Of a stretch of DNA of 64,000 nucleotides, positions 1 to 8,101 are shown piece by piece (positions within the stretch are counted from its first letter, which is position 1; each line of letters opens with the position of its first letter). The stretch is taken from positions 44,972-108,971 of the forward strand of contig JARGPP010000002.1 of NCBI GenBank assembly GCA_029210085.1, written 5' to 3'. The position numbers and the translations under genes are program-made. The stretch is from Legionellaceae bacterium. Lineage in GTDB: Bacteria; Pseudomonadota; Gammaproteobacteria; Legionellales; Legionellaceae. Below the pieces are notes generated by a model. That model did no database searches, was not told where the DNA came from, and saw nothing but the letters and a program-made list of their open reading frames with translations.

Positions 1-773
1 TCATCGCTCTGCTTAAGATGTACTTTTAAGGTCTTATCGACACCTGCTTCAATCGATTTAACTTGAATGCCTTCATAAATATTAATCCCTAAACTAATTA
101 AATGCGCTCGCAATATTTCTACCGCATCCGCATCGTCTTTAGGTAATATTTTAAAGCCTTCTAAAATACTCACTTTTGCACCTAACATTGCAAAAGCTTC
201 AGCTAACTCACAGCCAATCGGTCCACCCCCAATCACTATTAAATGCGTGGGCAAGGTTTTTAAATTAAAAATCGTTTCATTCGTTTCATATTTAACGCGC
301 TCTAAACCTGGAATAGGTGGCACAAATGGAGATGTCCCTGTGGCCAGCACAAAACGTTTGGCCTGAATTTTATATTCCCCTGCATGCAGCGTTTTTTTAT
401 CGATAAACTGCCCTGGTGCTTGTATCACTTGCACGCCAAGCCCCTCAAAACGTGCCACAGAATCATGTTCAGCCAGTGTGTTAATCACGCCATGAACATG
501 CTGCATCACTTCCAAAAAATTAATTTTGACGGATTGTGCATGTATCCCTAATTTTTTTGCTTGTTGGATTAAATCAGCTGCTTTCGCTGCTTCAATCAAT
601 GCCTTAGAAGGCACACATCCATAATTAAGACAATCTCCTCCCATTTTACCGGATTCAACTAAAACAACCTTTGCACCAAGCTGCACAGCACCTGCAGCTA
701 AACTTAAGCCACCGGCCCCACCACCAATAATCGCAATATCGCATTGGCATATTTGTGAATCAGGGTCACTCAT
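1..773 (-). CDS. FAD-dependent pyridine nucleotide-disulfide oxidoreductase (3' end cut by window)
   Basis: Flavoprotein of the dihydrolipoamide dehydrogenase/mercuric reductase family, which moves electrons between NAD(P)H, FAD and a redox disulfide. The first 257 residues are visible from an ATG at 773. They hold an N-terminal FAD Rossmann motif (GGGAGG, residues 17-22), the redox-active pair in CLNYGCVPSK (Cys48, Cys53), an ATGTSP motif near 145, and a second nucleotide-binding motif VIGGGPIGCELAE at 180-192. The C-terminal interface domain lies beyond the window start, so the true substrate (lipoamide, mercuric ion, glutathione or other) cannot be decided. The family is certain; the exact enzyme is not. 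Confidence 0.85.
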   Translation of the reverse strand, partial: MSDPDSQICQCDIAIIGGGAGGLSLAAGAVQLGAKVVLVESGKMGGDCLNYGCVPSKALIEAAKAADLIQQAKKLGIHAQSVKINFLEVMQHVHGVINTLAEHDSVARFEGLGVQVIQAPGQFIDKKTLHAGEYKIQAKRFVLATGTSPFVPPIPGLERVKYETNETIFNLKTLPTHLIVIGGGPIGCELAEAFAMLGAKVSILEGFKILPKDDADAVEILRAHLISLGINIYEGIQVKSIEAGVDKTLKVHLKQSD

Positions 774-991
774 AACCATTCCTTGTTATATATCATCCAT
801 ATCAACCTTGATACTTAACACCATTCCGACTTTTTTTAAAAGTATTTTTAACGCATGAAACTCAAAACGAGCACACCTTAACTAACTAAAAAATAAACTA
901 AATGTATTATATGTGAATTAGTAGGTAAGATGGTCATACTAGGAGTTGTTGGCAATTTATCTCCTCCCTACGTGCATCGTGAGTGGCTTAA

Positions 992-1117
992 AAAAACTTC
1001 TGTACAGGCCCTGAAACACAACAAAGTCGATACTTAAACGAAGATAAAAGCCATGCGCTTGAGCAACTCAAAGAAGCTTTATCCGAACAATTGGATAAAC
1101 CCAATAAGCTTTCTTAA
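992..1117 (+). pseudogene. Possible 3' remnant of a lost gene in the 774-1113 gap
   Basis: The 340 bp between the oxidoreductase and dnaE hold no intact gene. An open frame of 41 codons without a start codon runs to a TAA that overlaps the dnaE stop. It encodes a polar helix-like stretch (HALEQLKEALSEQL) and is preceded by an in-frame TAA at 989. An overlapping frame from ATG 930 gives only 35 residues. The composition suggests the tail of a decayed gene, but no family is recognised and chance cannot be excluded. Confidence 0.25.
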
Positions 1118-4100
1118 TAACACACCTGCACACTTTCAGGTTTTAATAACTGCATCAAAGCATCGAGCAAATTATCTTCTGGAAGGACCGCAAATTTAGG
1201 CGAAAGAGGAAGCATTTGTTCAGCAGGTCCATTCGCATAATTAATATGTACGGCACATGGCCCAGGATATTCCATCAATAGCGCACGCAATGGCTTGAAC
1301 CGCTCCACATCATCAGGTGTTAGATTCAACAACATATATTTTGAAAAACGTGCGCGAGCTTCGGGCACGGTCAACAAACCCGTCGCCGTTAACCTCACCC
1401 CCCCTGTGAATTTATCTTCGCTTATCTCACCATCCACCAGTATGATTTCACCGACCGTCGGTGGTGTTTCTGCTTCATCAACCACTTCAGAAAAAGCAAC
1501 TGCATCCATTAAACCACTGCCATCTTCTAAAGATAAAATCAGTAGTTGCTTACCCCGCTTGGTCATTATACGTCGAAGACCTCGTACCAAAGCACAAATC
1601 CGCACTTTTTTAACTAAGCTTTCAGATAACGCTTCAATCGGTTGAACAAACTCCCCAAACTCTTGTTGATAAATCAGGGCTGGATGTCCACTCCAATAAA
1701 ACCCCAGGGTCTCTTTCTCTCCTTTTAAACATTGCTTTTGAGACCATGGACGTACTTCTGTATAGGGTGCAGGCTCATTGGCCTCATCAAATAAATCAAA
1801 TAAGTTACCCTGACCTGTGTTTTGATTCGCATGAAAATCAGCGCCTTGTTGCATGGCTTGCTCAAGTGAGGCGTGTAAAGTAGCTCGCTCAACCCCCCAG
1901 TCATCAAAACCACCGCTTTTAATCAAAGCATCTAAAACACGTCGATTGACACGACGCAAATCAACTTGACAGCAAAAATCAAATAAATCTTTGGCTGCAC
2001 CTTCTGCTTGGCGGGCATCTAATATGGATTGAATAGCGCCCTCTCCAACACCTTTGATGGCACCCAGCCCATAGATAAGTGTTGAATGACCTTGCACTGT
2101 AAATTCATGCTGACTGTTTTGAACAGACGGCGCACAAACTTCAAGGCCCATGCTTTTGCATTCTCGAATGAGTAAGTCTACTTTATCAGTGTTATCCATA
2201 TCAGCTGAAATAACAGATGCCATAAAAGCCGCAGGATAATGTGCCTTAAGCCAAGCTGTTTGATAGGCAACCAAGGCATAAGCTGCCGAGTGTGATTTAT
2301 TAAATCCATATCCCGCAAACTTTTCCATTAAATCAAAAATTGCAGTACTTATTTTTTTATCAATGCCACGCTCTGCCGTGCCTTTAGTGAAAATTTTACG
2401 TTGCTTTGCCATTTCTTCAGGCTTTTTCTTACCCATAGCACGACGCAATAAGTCAGCAGCGCCTAAAGTATAATTTGCAAGTACCTGAGCAATTTGCATC
2501 ACCTGCTCTTGATATAAAATTACCCCGTAGGTCGGCTTTAAAATAAGCTCTAAATCAGGATGTAAATACACCAAAGGCGCACGCCCATGTTTTCTATCAA
2601 CAAAGTCATCGACCATTCCAGATTGCAAAGGTCCAGGTCGATATAGAGCAACCAGTGCGATAATATCTTCAAACGAATCAGGTTGCAGGCGATGTACCAA
2701 ATCTTTCATCCCTCGAGACTCAAGCTGAAAAACAGAAGTCGTTTGACACGCATTCAATAGCTCAAGCGTTTTTGTATCATCAAGCGCAATATCTTCAATC
2801 CGAATTGCATTTAAACTCTCTTGTTCACGCACGGCATTGACCGTTTTTAATGCGCAATCAATAATGGTGAGTGTTTTTAATCCTAAAAAGTCAAACTTCA
2901 CAAGCCCCGCGGCTTCAACATCATCTTTATCAAGCTGACTCACTTGTTGAGTTGAACCTTCCTCACAATACACAGCTGTAAAATCCGTAAGTGCTGAAGG
3001 TGCAATAACAACTCCGCCTGCATGCTTGCCTGCATTACGTGTAATCCCTTCTAATGAAAGGGCTAAATTAATGAGATTTTTAACTTCTTCTTCTTCGGAA
3101 TAAAGCCTTTCTAGTTCAGCCTCTTGTTCCATCGCTTTTTTAAGCGTCATGCCTATTTCAAATGGAATGAGCTTAGCCAGTTTATCAACAAATCCATACG
3201 GATGCCCAAGCACCCGTCCTACATCTCGTATCACCGCTTTCGCTGCCATTGTTCCAAACGTAATGATTTGAGAAACACTGTCTCGCCCATAACGCTCAGC
3301 CACATACTCAATAACGCGATCACGGCCATCCATACAAAAATCGATATCAAAATCAGGCATCGATACCCGTTCTGGATTTAAGAATCGTTCAAACAGTAAA
3401 TCATATTGTAATGGGTCTAAATCTGTAATTTGTAATACATAAGCCACCAAAGAACCCGCTCCTGAACCCCGTCCGGGTCCAACTGGAATGCCTTCTTTTT
3501 TAGCCCACTGAATAAAATCAGCAACAATTAAGAAATACCCCGAAAACCCCATATCATGAATCACTTTAAGCTCGATTTTTAAGCGTTCTTGATAGGCTTC
3601 ATCCACAGCCGAAACCTGAGGCTGCTTCATACGCTGAGCCAAGCCTTCTTCAGATAAATGGGTTAAATAGGTTTTTTCTGAAAAGCCTTCAGGCATCGGA
3701 AAGCTGGGTAAATAGACTTCTCCAAGCGGTAAGTCAACGGTGCAACGCTTACTAATTTCAACTGTATTTTCAATTGCCTGCGGTAAATCTGCAAATAGCG
3801 CACACATCATATCTGCTGAGCGCAGTGACTGCTTGTCGCTGTATTTTTTAGGGCGTCGCTTATCTGCTAATGTATACCCTTCATGGATACATACACGTGC
3901 TTCATGAGCTTCAAATTCAAAAGGATCTAAAAAACACACTTCATTGGTGGCAACCAATGGTAAATTTAACGCGTCTGCAAGTTGAACCACGCGCTCATTA
4001 TAGATATCTTCATCCGGACGTCCGGTACGCTGTATTTCTAAATAAAACCGCTTTGGAAACTGCTTGGCATAGCGCATAGCAATGGCATGTGCTTTTTCTT

Positions 4101-4545
4101 CATCATCTTGCAATAAAGCTTGTCCAATTTCACCTGCACGTGCACCTGACAATGCAATTAAGCCTTCTGTACCGTCTCCAAATAACCAATCATAATGAAT
4201 ACGAGGTGAACCTTGATACTGGCCTTCCAAATAGGCTTTTGATACCAGACGCGTTAAATTTCGATAGCCCGTCATGTTTTGACAAAGCAATACAATCGAA
4301 GTGAAATCCCCTGGTTTATCAGGATCATGACACGGTAAATCAGCACCTAAAATGGGCTTAACACCGACAGAAAGTGCCGCTTGAAAGGTTTTAACAACCG
4401 CAAATAAATTGCAAAAATCTGTGACTGCAACCGCATTCATGCCCCGTTCAACAACCGCATTCATCAATGGCTTAATGCGCACCATGCCATCCACCAATGA
4501 ATACTCAGTGTGTACTCTCAAATGCACAAAGCGCGAATCGGTCAT
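1114..4545 (-). CDS. dnaE: DNA polymerase III subunit alpha
   Basis: Catalytic subunit of the replicative DNA polymerase III holoenzyme. The 1143-residue length is close to the roughly 1160 of E. coli. It starts with a PHP domain (HLRVHTEYSLVDG, residues 8-20). The family-C palm carries the metal-binding aspartates in PDFDIDF (Asp400, Asp402) and VKFDFLGL (Asp552), with PGRGSGAGSLVAY before them and the fingers motif SHSAAYALVAYQ after. The C-terminal third holds the helix-hairpin-helix and OB-fold regions. The start is the ATG at 4545. In many gammaproteobacteria dnaE lies beside lpxB, rnhB and accA; here lpxB and accA are in the window but far away, so that ancestral cluster is broken up. 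Confidence 0.98.
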   Translation of the reverse strand: MTDSRFVHLRVHTEYSLVDGMVRIKPLMNAVVERGMNAVAVTDFCNLFAVVKTFQAALSVGVKPILGADLPCHDPDKPGDFTSIVLLCQNMTGYRNLTRLVSKAYLEGQYQGSPRIHYDWLFGDGTEGLIALSGARAGEIGQALLQDDEEKAHAIAMRYAKQFPKRFYLEIQRTGRPDEDIYNERVVQLADALNLPLVATNEVCFLDPFEFEAHEARVCIHEGYTLADKRRPKKYSDKQSLRSADMMCALFADLPQAIENTVEISKRCTVDLPLGEVYLPSFPMPEGFSEKTYLTHLSEEGLAQRMKQPQVSAVDEAYQERLKIELKVIHDMGFSGYFLIVADFIQWAKKEGIPVGPGRGSGAGSLVAYVLQITDLDPLQYDLLFERFLNPERVSMPDFDIDFCMDGRDRVIEYVAERYGRDSVSQIITFGTMAAKAVIRDVGRVLGHPYGFVDKLAKLIPFEIGMTLKKAMEQEAELERLYSEEEEVKNLINLALSLEGITRNAGKHAGGVVIAPSALTDFTAVYCEEGSTQQVSQLDKDDVEAAGLVKFDFLGLKTLTIIDCALKTVNAVREQESLNAIRIEDIALDDTKTLELLNACQTTSVFQLESRGMKDLVHRLQPDSFEDIIALVALYRPGPLQSGMVDDFVDRKHGRAPLVYLHPDLELILKPTYGVILYQEQVMQIAQVLANYTLGAADLLRRAMGKKKPEEMAKQRKIFTKGTAERGIDKKISTAIFDLMEKFAGYGFNKSHSAAYALVAYQTAWLKAHYPAAFMASVISADMDNTDKVDLLIRECKSMGLEVCAPSVQNSQHEFTVQGHSTLIYGLGAIKGVGEGAIQSILDARQAEGAAKDLFDFCCQVDLRRVNRRVLDALIKSGGFDDWGVERATLHASLEQAMQQGADFHANQNTGQGNLFDLFDEANEPAPYTEVRPWSQKQCLKGEKETLGFYWSGHPALIYQQEFGEFVQPIEALSESLVKKVRICALVRGLRRIMTKRGKQLLILSLEDGSGLMDAVAFSEVVDEAETPPTVGEIILVDGEISEDKFTGGVRLTATGLLTVPEARARFSKYMLLNLTPDDVERFKPLRALLMEYPGPCAVHINYANGPAEQMLPLSPKFAVLPEDNLLDALMQLLKPESVQVCY

Positions 4546-4640
4546 ATAAACTAAAGCTCTCGAATGTGAAGTCTTTTATATCAAAACTGAATTGTACCGA
4601 CTTCACCGACGAAAGAAAGCATCATGAGGTTTTATACATA

Positions 4641-4687
4641 GCCATCAAAAGTCATTGATTACATATGGGCACTGTACTTTTGATGGC
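4641..4687. repeat. 12-bp inverted repeat at the 3' end of the 4659-5675 gene
   Basis: Arms GCCATCAAAAGT (4641-4652) and ACTTTTGATGGC (4676-4687) are perfect inverted repeats around a 23-nt spacer, spanning the stop codon of the orphan gene. Read from that gene it would form a stem-loop, but no U-tract follows, so a standard intrinsic terminator is not supported. Confidence 0.45.
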
Positions 4688-5675
4688 CATGGCTTTCATC
4701 GACACAAGCCTTATCTTCCATTCTTAATTTTTTCTGAATATGCTCTGATTTTCTAAGCTCAACGGTGACACCATCTCTTGCTGCTCGACTCCGCTTTCTA
4801 GACTGAACTCGCTGTCCTTCATCAGATAATATTGGTGTATTTTGAACTTGTGGTGCAAAAAAAGTAGTCGCTTCTGTAAGACGCTTGTCACGCCTTGCAC
4901 CCACAGCACAACGTGTTTGTTGTGCAGGTGCCTGAGCAGAGCTGTGATGATGTTGACGACTCGGATAATAAGTTGGAATAACAGTCTGTCTTGACGAAAA
5001 CGCTCTTTTTGCTTGCTGAGGTTCTTGTGATGTTCCGTAAGAAACATGATCTAATGCTGCATTTAAATCTGCAGCTAGATAATCAAATGCACCACCAGGC
5101 GGAGTTGATAATTGAGCACGACGAGAAGAGCCAGCATTACCTGGCCTTCTTCTAAAAACAGCTGTTTCTCTTCGCCTATCGCCTAAAGTAGTGACTGCTG
5201 ATGTAGCCAATAATTTCATATCTTCAGTACGTTGTGAGTGCGCACAAACAACCAAAGGTCTTATTTGCCATAAATATTGATAATATAAAGCAATTTGTTT
5301 TATTACGTTACGTTCGATACCCATGATTGCATTTCGCTCTTGTAAAGCGAGCTTAATAGCTTCTAATCTATCCAGCATATCTTGATCAGTATCAGAAATG
5401 TTAGGCACTAGCCTTAAATCATCACGCAAAGTATCACCTTCATGCTCCAAAGAAACGGGCTCTTCTGAAGACGCTATAATATCTTTCAAAAATTGATTTA
5501 ACTCGGTCAGCCTGTTTATAAATTTTTCTTTCTTTTTTTTATCTTCTCTTTTCTTTGAAAAATTCACTAAATCCCACAAACTAAAAGCAGGAATATTGGC
5601 ATACGCCTTAACAGCTAATTCTGCATTTTCTATCGTCAGACGCACGGTATAATTTAATTTAATATTCACTGGCAA
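4659..5675 (-). CDS. Hypothetical basic protein, possible secreted effector
   Basis: No family recognised. The 338-residue product has a mostly helical N-terminal half with a Lys-rich stretch near residues 40-52. The C-terminal half is disordered-looking and rich in Arg, Gln, Ser and His, with clusters such as RRRETAVFRRRPG and RKRSRAARDG. There is no signal peptide or membrane segment. The first codon is TTG at 5675; a GTG two codons later (5669) is about 10 nt from the GAGG Shine-Dalgarno and is an alternative. The gene is isolated, with a very AT-rich leader. Basic, low-complexity orphan proteins of this kind are frequent among secreted effectors of intracellular bacteria, but no motif here proves secretion. 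Confidence 0.65.
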   Translation of the reverse strand: MPVNIKLNYTVRLTIENAELAVKAYANIPAFSLWDLVNFSKKREDKKKKEKFINRLTELNQFLKDIIASSEEPVSLEHEGDTLRDDLRLVPNISDTDQDMLDRLEAIKLALQERNAIMGIERNVIKQIALYYQYLWQIRPLVVCAHSQRTEDMKLLATSAVTTLGDRRRETAVFRRRPGNAGSSRRAQLSTPPGGAFDYLAADLNAALDHVSYGTSQEPQQAKRAFSSRQTVIPTYYPSRQHHHSSAQAPAQQTRCAVGARRDKRLTEATTFFAPQVQNTPILSDEGQRVQSRKRSRAARDGVTVELRKSEHIQKKLRMEDKACVDESHGHQKYSAHM

Positions 5676-5774
5676 TACACCTCAAAAATTGAATTATTCA
5701 AGCATTTAATAGGTGAATATTAAAACAAATAAATTAAGAAATTATTAAAAAAAAATTATTAAATCAGTTAAAGT

Positions 5775-7127
5775 TTATACTTCTTGGCGTGGATCAAATG
5801 CATCGCGCACTGCATCAGCAAATATATTACTCGCTAACACCAACATGAACATACAGCCAAAAGCTGCCAAAATAGGCCACCAAACAACAGGTTCACGAGA
5901 CAATTCAAGGCGTGCTGCATTAATCATATTTCCCCAGCTAATGGTCATGGGCGATACCCCAACCCCAACATAAGCCAGTAAGGCCTCTGCAAGTACTAAG
6001 AAGCTAAAATCAAGTACCATCGTCACCAGCACTAAATGCATCACATTAGGCAATAAGTGCTTCATCATAATTTTTAAATCACTGGTGCCTAGTGCTTTAC
6101 CCGCCAAAACAAAATCCATTTCGCGAAGTTTTAAAACCTCTGCGCGAACTAATCGACACAAAGTGGTCCAACTGGTAATTCCTAAAATAAAACACAAAGC
6201 AAGTAAACGCGCATCAGCATCATCCGATAAACTTGAAAAACGCTCAGGATGATTCGCTAAATACGTTTGAATTGATAATACAGAGGCTGTAATCAATAAT
6301 ACGCCTGGAATTGAACTTAACGTGGTATAGACATATTGCACCACATCATCTACACGCCCCCCCCAATATCCTGATGCAACACCCAACGACAGCGCCAAAG
6401 GCATCATCAATACAGTGGTTAAAATACCAATCACAAGACCTGTCCGTATACTCTTCACTGCATGATAAAAAATATCTTGCCCTATTTTTCCAGTACCAAA
6501 CACATGCAGTTCTCGAGATAAATAATACAAAGCCAGTACAGCTGCAATCCCAAAGAACAGCGTCACAAGTGTTGCAAAAAACGGCGCACTGGGTATAAAA
6601 CTAATCCCTCGACCAAGTGCCCACCTGCCCCCCCACACCATTGCAGCCAAGCCAAAAACCAGAATAAATGCATCTAAAAAAGATTTCTTAACCATTTCCG
6701 TGCAAAATATTTTTACATCTTCTGTGTTTTTAAACGATTCATTCGGATAAATCAGTCCAGGATAATTCTGTTCAGCTACCCCATTGACCCAAATGGTTTC
6801 TGTCACATATGAATGCAGCGCTAAAGGTGAGGAATACGTTTTTTCATCAACCACACCGAGAGGTGCCAACACACTATCCAACATTGTGACATGCCGGGTG
6901 TCATTGCTTCCTGCACCTTTTTTAACAGAGACTGGTATAGAATCCATCACAGCAATCACGAGAAAAAACAATAATAAAACCAGTGCCGCCATTGCTACTG
7001 GTTTTTCAAGTAAACGTCTAAACGCAAGTCTATGATGTGATTTTCGACATCCAAACAATATCACAAGCACACTCACAAAGAGCACACCCAAAAAACATCC
7101 ATCACTCCATAGCCAATCGCGATTCAT
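5775..7127 (-). CDS. Peptide ABC transporter permease (YejE/DppC-like)
   Basis: Inner-membrane permease of a peptide/nickel-type ABC importer. The C-terminal half is a typical binding-protein-dependent permease domain with several membrane helices and the EAA-loop region around VRAEVLKLREMDFVLAGKA. The start is the ATG at 7127, which overlaps the TGA of the upstream permease (ATGA); an ORF extending to 7154 lacks this coupling. At 450 residues it is about 100 longer than E. coli YejE. The extra length comes from an N-terminal region with added helices around a soluble segment (roughly 65-140). It is the last gene of the three-gene transporter unit. No ATPase follows: the next gene is an unrelated orphan. 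Confidence 0.9.
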   Translation of the reverse strand: MNRDWLWSDGCFLGVLFVSVLVILFGCRKSHHRLAFRRLLEKPVAMAALVLLLFFLVIAVMDSIPVSVKKGAGSNDTRHVTMLDSVLAPLGVVDEKTYSSPLALHSYVTETIWVNGVAEQNYPGLIYPNESFKNTEDVKIFCTEMVKKSFLDAFILVFGLAAMVWGGRWALGRGISFIPSAPFFATLVTLFFGIAAVLALYYLSRELHVFGTGKIGQDIFYHAVKSIRTGLVIGILTTVLMMPLALSLGVASGYWGGRVDDVVQYVYTTLSSIPGVLLITASVLSIQTYLANHPERFSSLSDDADARLLALCFILGITSWTTLCRLVRAEVLKLREMDFVLAGKALGTSDLKIMMKHLLPNVMHLVLVTMVLDFSFLVLAEALLAYVGVGVSPMTISWGNMINAARLELSREPVVWWPILAAFGCMFMLVLASNIFADAVRDAFDPRQEV

Positions 7128-8101
7128 GCAAACCTCACTCGAGGATCTAACCACACATAAGATAAATCAGTTAACATTAATCCAAATAAATACAACACTG
7201 AACCTAAGAAAACCATTGCTCTCACAATTGCAAAGTCTTGCTGATAAATTGCATCAATCATGTAGCTACCGAGCCCTGGAATACCAAAGAAAGACTCCAG
7301 CACTAAGCTCCCCATAAAAAGAGAAGGAATAATTACAACAATCCCTGTTAAAATAGGCAGCATCGCATTTTTGAGCACATGAAAAAATAAAACACGCCGC
7401 TCAGATAAACCTTTAGCGCGCGCTGTTTTAACATAATCTTTGTGCATTTCTTCTAAAAATAAGGTTCGATACCAACGTCCTCCTGCGCCTAATCCACTGA
7501 TCACTGAAACTATCACCGGCAACAGAATAAATTTTAAACCATTCAATCCTTGGTCATAGCCTGAGATAGGTACTAAACGTAATAACTTTCCAAATAAATA
7601 TTGCCCACCCATGATATAAAACAAACTCGAGATAGACATTAAAATAATACAAAAAATAACACCACTTAAATCTAAATAAGTACTTCTAAAGAAAACCAAG
7701 AGCATGGCAAAGGCAATATTCACAAATAAGCCGAAAACAAAAGAAGGTAACGCAATCGCAAAACTTGGCCACATACGTGTTGAAACATCCGCTTTAATAT
7801 CACGCCCTGCATCTGAAAACCCAAAATCAAATACAAAAAGTCGCACTGATTTTTGAAAAAATAAAGTCTCCTTCAATTGATTAATACCCTTTGCCTTTGC
7901 ATTATAAAACAGTGGAAAATCATACCCACGTTCTACTTTCCATGCTTTAACAGCCGCTGCTGTAATATGCTTTTGTCCAAGCTGCATGCGTGCCATATCA
8001 TCGGGTGAATTGACCATAAAGAAAAGGGCAAAAGTGAGTAAGTTAATCCCGATTAAAATAGGCAATGCGTATAAAATACGTCTTAAAAAATAAAAAATCA
8101 T
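7124..8101 (-). CDS. Peptide ABC transporter permease (YejB/DppB-like)
   Basis: Inner-membrane permease partner of the YejE-like protein; together they form the translocation channel for oligopeptides. The start is the ATG at 8101, inside ATGA shared with the stop of the binding-protein gene, giving 325 residues that begin MIFYFLRRILYALPILIG, the characteristic first helix of DppB/OppB/YejB proteins. The longer ORF to 8221 simply reads into the upstream gene. The EAA motif region (EEMHKDYVKTARAKGL) and the C-terminal DPRVRF ending are present. A long periplasmic loop lies between the first and second helices. Stop/start overlaps on both sides indicate one translationally coupled operon. Confidence 0.93.
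   Translation of the reverse strand: MIFYFLRRILYALPILIGINLLTFALFFMVNSPDDMARMQLGQKHITAAAVKAWKVERGYDFPLFYNAKAKGINQLKETLFFQKSVRLFVFDFGFSDAGRDIKADVSTRMWPSFAIALPSFVFGLFVNIAFAMLLVFFRSTYLDLSGVIFCIILMSISSLFYIMGGQYLFGKLLRLVPISGYDQGLNGLKFILLPVIVSVISGLGAGGRWYRTLFLEEMHKDYVKTARAKGLSERRVLFFHVLKNAMLPILTGIVVIIPSLFMGSLVLESFFGIPGLGSYMIDAIYQQDFAIVRAMVFLGSVLYLFGLMLTDLSYVWLDPRVRFA

Noticed and set aside
5676..5774. TTAAT-type repeats resembling PmrA boxes upstream of the basic orphan gene
   Set aside because: Spacing of the half-sites is wrong (14 rather than 11 nt) and the region is almost pure A/T, so matches are expected by chance.
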